Source of the DNA: Bacteroidota bacterium
GTDB lineage: Bacteria; Bacteroidota; Bacteroidia; B-17B0; Aurantibacillaceae
Length of the DNA stretch: 41,104 bases
Assembly: GCA_013816895.1 (NCBI GenBank)
Contig: JACDDR010000027.1
Location: 1 to 41,104 of the forward strand
Direction of reading: 5' to 3'
The first letter of the stretch is position 1. The number at the start of each line of letters is the position of its first letter. The notes below the pieces were generated by a model. It saw only the letters and a list, made by a program, of their open reading frames with translations, was not told the origin of the DNA and made no database searches. The position numbers and the translations under genes are program-made. Below are positions 39,290-41,104 of the stretch, piece by piece.

Positions 39290-40582
39290 ATGAAATACCA
39301 GGCAATTGACAACTCGCTGTTCATCGAGAATCGCAATAAATTTAAAAATTATTTAAAACCCAATTCGCTTGCCGTTTTTGTTAGCAATGATATTATGCCA
39401 ACCAATGCAGATGGAAGCATGGGGTTTAAACAAAACAGCGATCTGTTTTATCTTACAGGTGTAGATCAGGAAGAAACCATTCTAGTTATTTTTCCGGATG
39501 TAAAAGACGGCAGACATAAAGAAATTTTATTTGTTAAGGAAACCAGCGAACTGATTGCCATCTGGGAAGGCGCAAAACTCAATAAAGAGCAAGCGAGCAA
39601 AGTAAGTGGTGTTGAACACGTGTATTGGTTTCATGAATTTGATAAAATAATGAAGGGCTTTTTTTTCCAGGTAGAAAATATATACCTAAACTCCAATGAA
39701 CATGCCCGTGCTCATATTGACACCGAAACCTATGAAGCGCGTTTTAATAAAAGTTTGATGTCAAAATTCCCATTGCATAAACTGGAAAGAAGCGCTCCGA
39801 TCATGCACCGGATAAGGGCTATTAAAAGCACCATGGAGATTGAACTTATTCAGCAGGCCTGCGATATTACCGAAAAAGGCTTCAGGAGATTACTGTCATT
39901 TGTAAAGCCCGGCGTATGGGAATATGAAATGGAGGCGGAATTAATTCATGAATTCATCCGGAACCGTTCCGCGGGCTTTGCGTACGGACCAATCATTGCC
40001 AGTGGATTTAGCGCCTGTGTGTTACACTACACTGAAAACAATAAACAGTGCCGCGACGGGGAAGTGATTTTGCTGGATGTTGCTGCCGAGTACGCGAACT
40101 ACGCGAGCGACATGACACGCTGCATACCGGCGAACGGAAAATTTACAAAACGCCAGAAAGAAGTATACAATGCCGTGTTAAGAGTTAAAGATGGCGCAAC
40201 TAAATTATTAATGCCCGGACAAACCTTTGAAAAATATAATAAGGCAGTAGGTGAAATGATGACCGAAGAGTTATTGAAACTCGGCTTGTTAAAAGCGGAA
40301 GAAGTTAAATCACAAAATCCTAGCTGGCCTGCTTATAAGAAATATTTTATGCATGGCACAAGCCATTTTTTAGGCCTGGATGTTCACGACGTTGGGTTCT
40401 TTACTGAGCCCATGCAGGCCGGGATGGTGTTTACTGTGGAGCCGGGCATTTATATTCGTGAAGAAAACCTCGGCATCCGCCTCGAAAATAATATTCTGAT
40501 CACAACTACAGGTCAGATCGATTTAATGAAAAGCATTCCTGTTGATGCGGATGAAATTGAAGAGCTGATGAATAAAAAATAA
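39290..40582 (+). CDS. Aminopeptidase P family protein (Xaa-Pro aminopeptidase)
   Basis: Metal-site motifs 'LLDVAAEYANYASDMTR', 'HGTSHFLGLDVHDVG', 'FTVEPGIYI', 'GIRLENNILIT'. Confidence 0.95.
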   Translation: MKYQAIDNSLFIENRNKFKNYLKPNSLAVFVSNDIMPTNADGSMGFKQNSDLFYLTGVDQEETILVIFPDVKDGRHKEILFVKETSELIAIWEGAKLNKEQASKVSGVEHVYWFHEFDKIMKGFFFQVENIYLNSNEHARAHIDTETYEARFNKSLMSKFPLHKLERSAPIMHRIRAIKSTMEIELIQQACDITEKGFRRLLSFVKPGVWEYEMEAELIHEFIRNRSAGFAYGPIIASGFSACVLHYTENNKQCRDGEVILLDVAAEYANYASDMTRCIPANGKFTKRQKEVYNAVLRVKDGATKLLMPGQTFEKYNKAVGEMMTEELLKLGLLKAEEVKSQNPSWPAYKKYFMHGTSHFLGLDVHDVGFFTEPMQAGMVFTVEPGIYIREENLGIRLENNILITTTGQIDLMKSIPVDADEIEELMNKK

Positions 40583-40584
40583 TA

Positions 40585-41104
40585 ATGCTCCGCACCTGCC
40601 TTTATAAAAAAGAAACGGTTACTTTTTTTGACAAAGGAAAAGGCAAGGCAGTTATTTTGCTTCACGGATATTTGGGCTCTCATGAAATCTGGGAAAATAC
40701 AGTTGAAGACCTTTCAAAATCTTATCGCGTAATTGCTATCGACCTTCCGGGGCACGGCGGCACTGCCTGTTTCGGATATGCTCACAGCATGGAACTTATG
40801 GCAAAATGTGTGAAGTCGGTAACGGATCACCTGCGCTTGAAGAAATACGTTTTAATTGGTCACAGTATGGGCGGATATGTGGCGCTGGCCTTCGCGGGTC
40901 TTTTTCCAGATCATGTAAGAGGCTTGTGTTTATATCACAGCACCGCATACGCTGATAGTGAAGAGAAGAAGAAAGACCGGTTAAGAGCCATTAACGCTGT
41001 AAAAGCCAATCGTTCTGTTTATACCAGGAGCACGATCCGGAATTTATTTGCCACTAAGAATTTGAAATACTTAAAGCATGAGGTTGCTTTCGCCACTTCT
41101 GTTG
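40585..41104 (+). CDS. Alpha/beta hydrolase, truncated by the window end
   Basis: ATG 2 nt after the previous stop; 'AVILLHGYLGSHEIWENT', 'VIAIDLPGHGGT', nucleophile elbow 'LIGHSMGGYVALAF'; open to the window end. Confidence 0.9.
   Translation, partial: MLRTCLYKKETVTFFDKGKGKAVILLHGYLGSHEIWENTVEDLSKSYRVIAIDLPGHGGTACFGYAHSMELMAKCVKSVTDHLRLKKYVLIGHSMGGYVALAFAGLFPDHVRGLCLYHSTAYADSEEKKKDRLRAINAVKANRSVYTRSTIRNLFATKNLKYLKHEVAFATSV

Noticed and set aside
39093-39305. 70-aa minus-strand ORF in the intergenic region upstream of the aminopeptidase P gene
   Set aside because: No recognisable protein features; it overlaps the start of the peptidase gene, so treated as non-coding unless homology is found.
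1-41104. CRISPR array, tRNA/rRNA genes, transposases, phage or toxin-antitoxin modules
   Set aside because: None identified by eye on either strand. The only regular repeats are in-frame protein modules. A tRNAscan/Infernal run would be needed to confirm absence.

Overview
The window is a gene-dense chromosomal segment of a Bacteroidota bacterium. This is inferred from T9SS type A/B sorting-domain proteins, a CHU_C gliding-type C-terminus, TAnnTTTG-like promoter elements and typical gene content. About 32 protein-coding genes are supported, two of them cut by the window edges. Most are housekeeping: an M3 oligoendopeptidase, an FtsE-like ATPase, FeoA/FeoB, an M1 aminopeptidase, GpsA, a deoxynucleoside kinase, a SiaB-like protein, RsmA, RF2 and an aminopeptidase P. 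The rest are mainly secreted or surface proteins: Ig/PKD-repeat adhesin-like proteins, FG-GAP, Kelch, and a YVTN/cytochrome-like lipoprotein. I found no tRNA, rRNA, CRISPR array, transposase or phage module, and no convincing new multi-gene system. The most notable signals are: (i) an intact RF2 +1 programmed frameshift site missed by the ORF track; (ii) a perfect 20-bp-arm nested palindrome at the only convergent junction that has any space; (iii) tandem PKD/CHU_C paralogs that differ by loss of specific Cys residues; (iv) a CX4CH-bearing propeller lipoprotein in a tightly packed cluster with a DCC thiol oxidoreductase; (v) an unexplained 257-bp intergenic region with potential RNA structure upstream of the Xaa-Pro peptidase gene.
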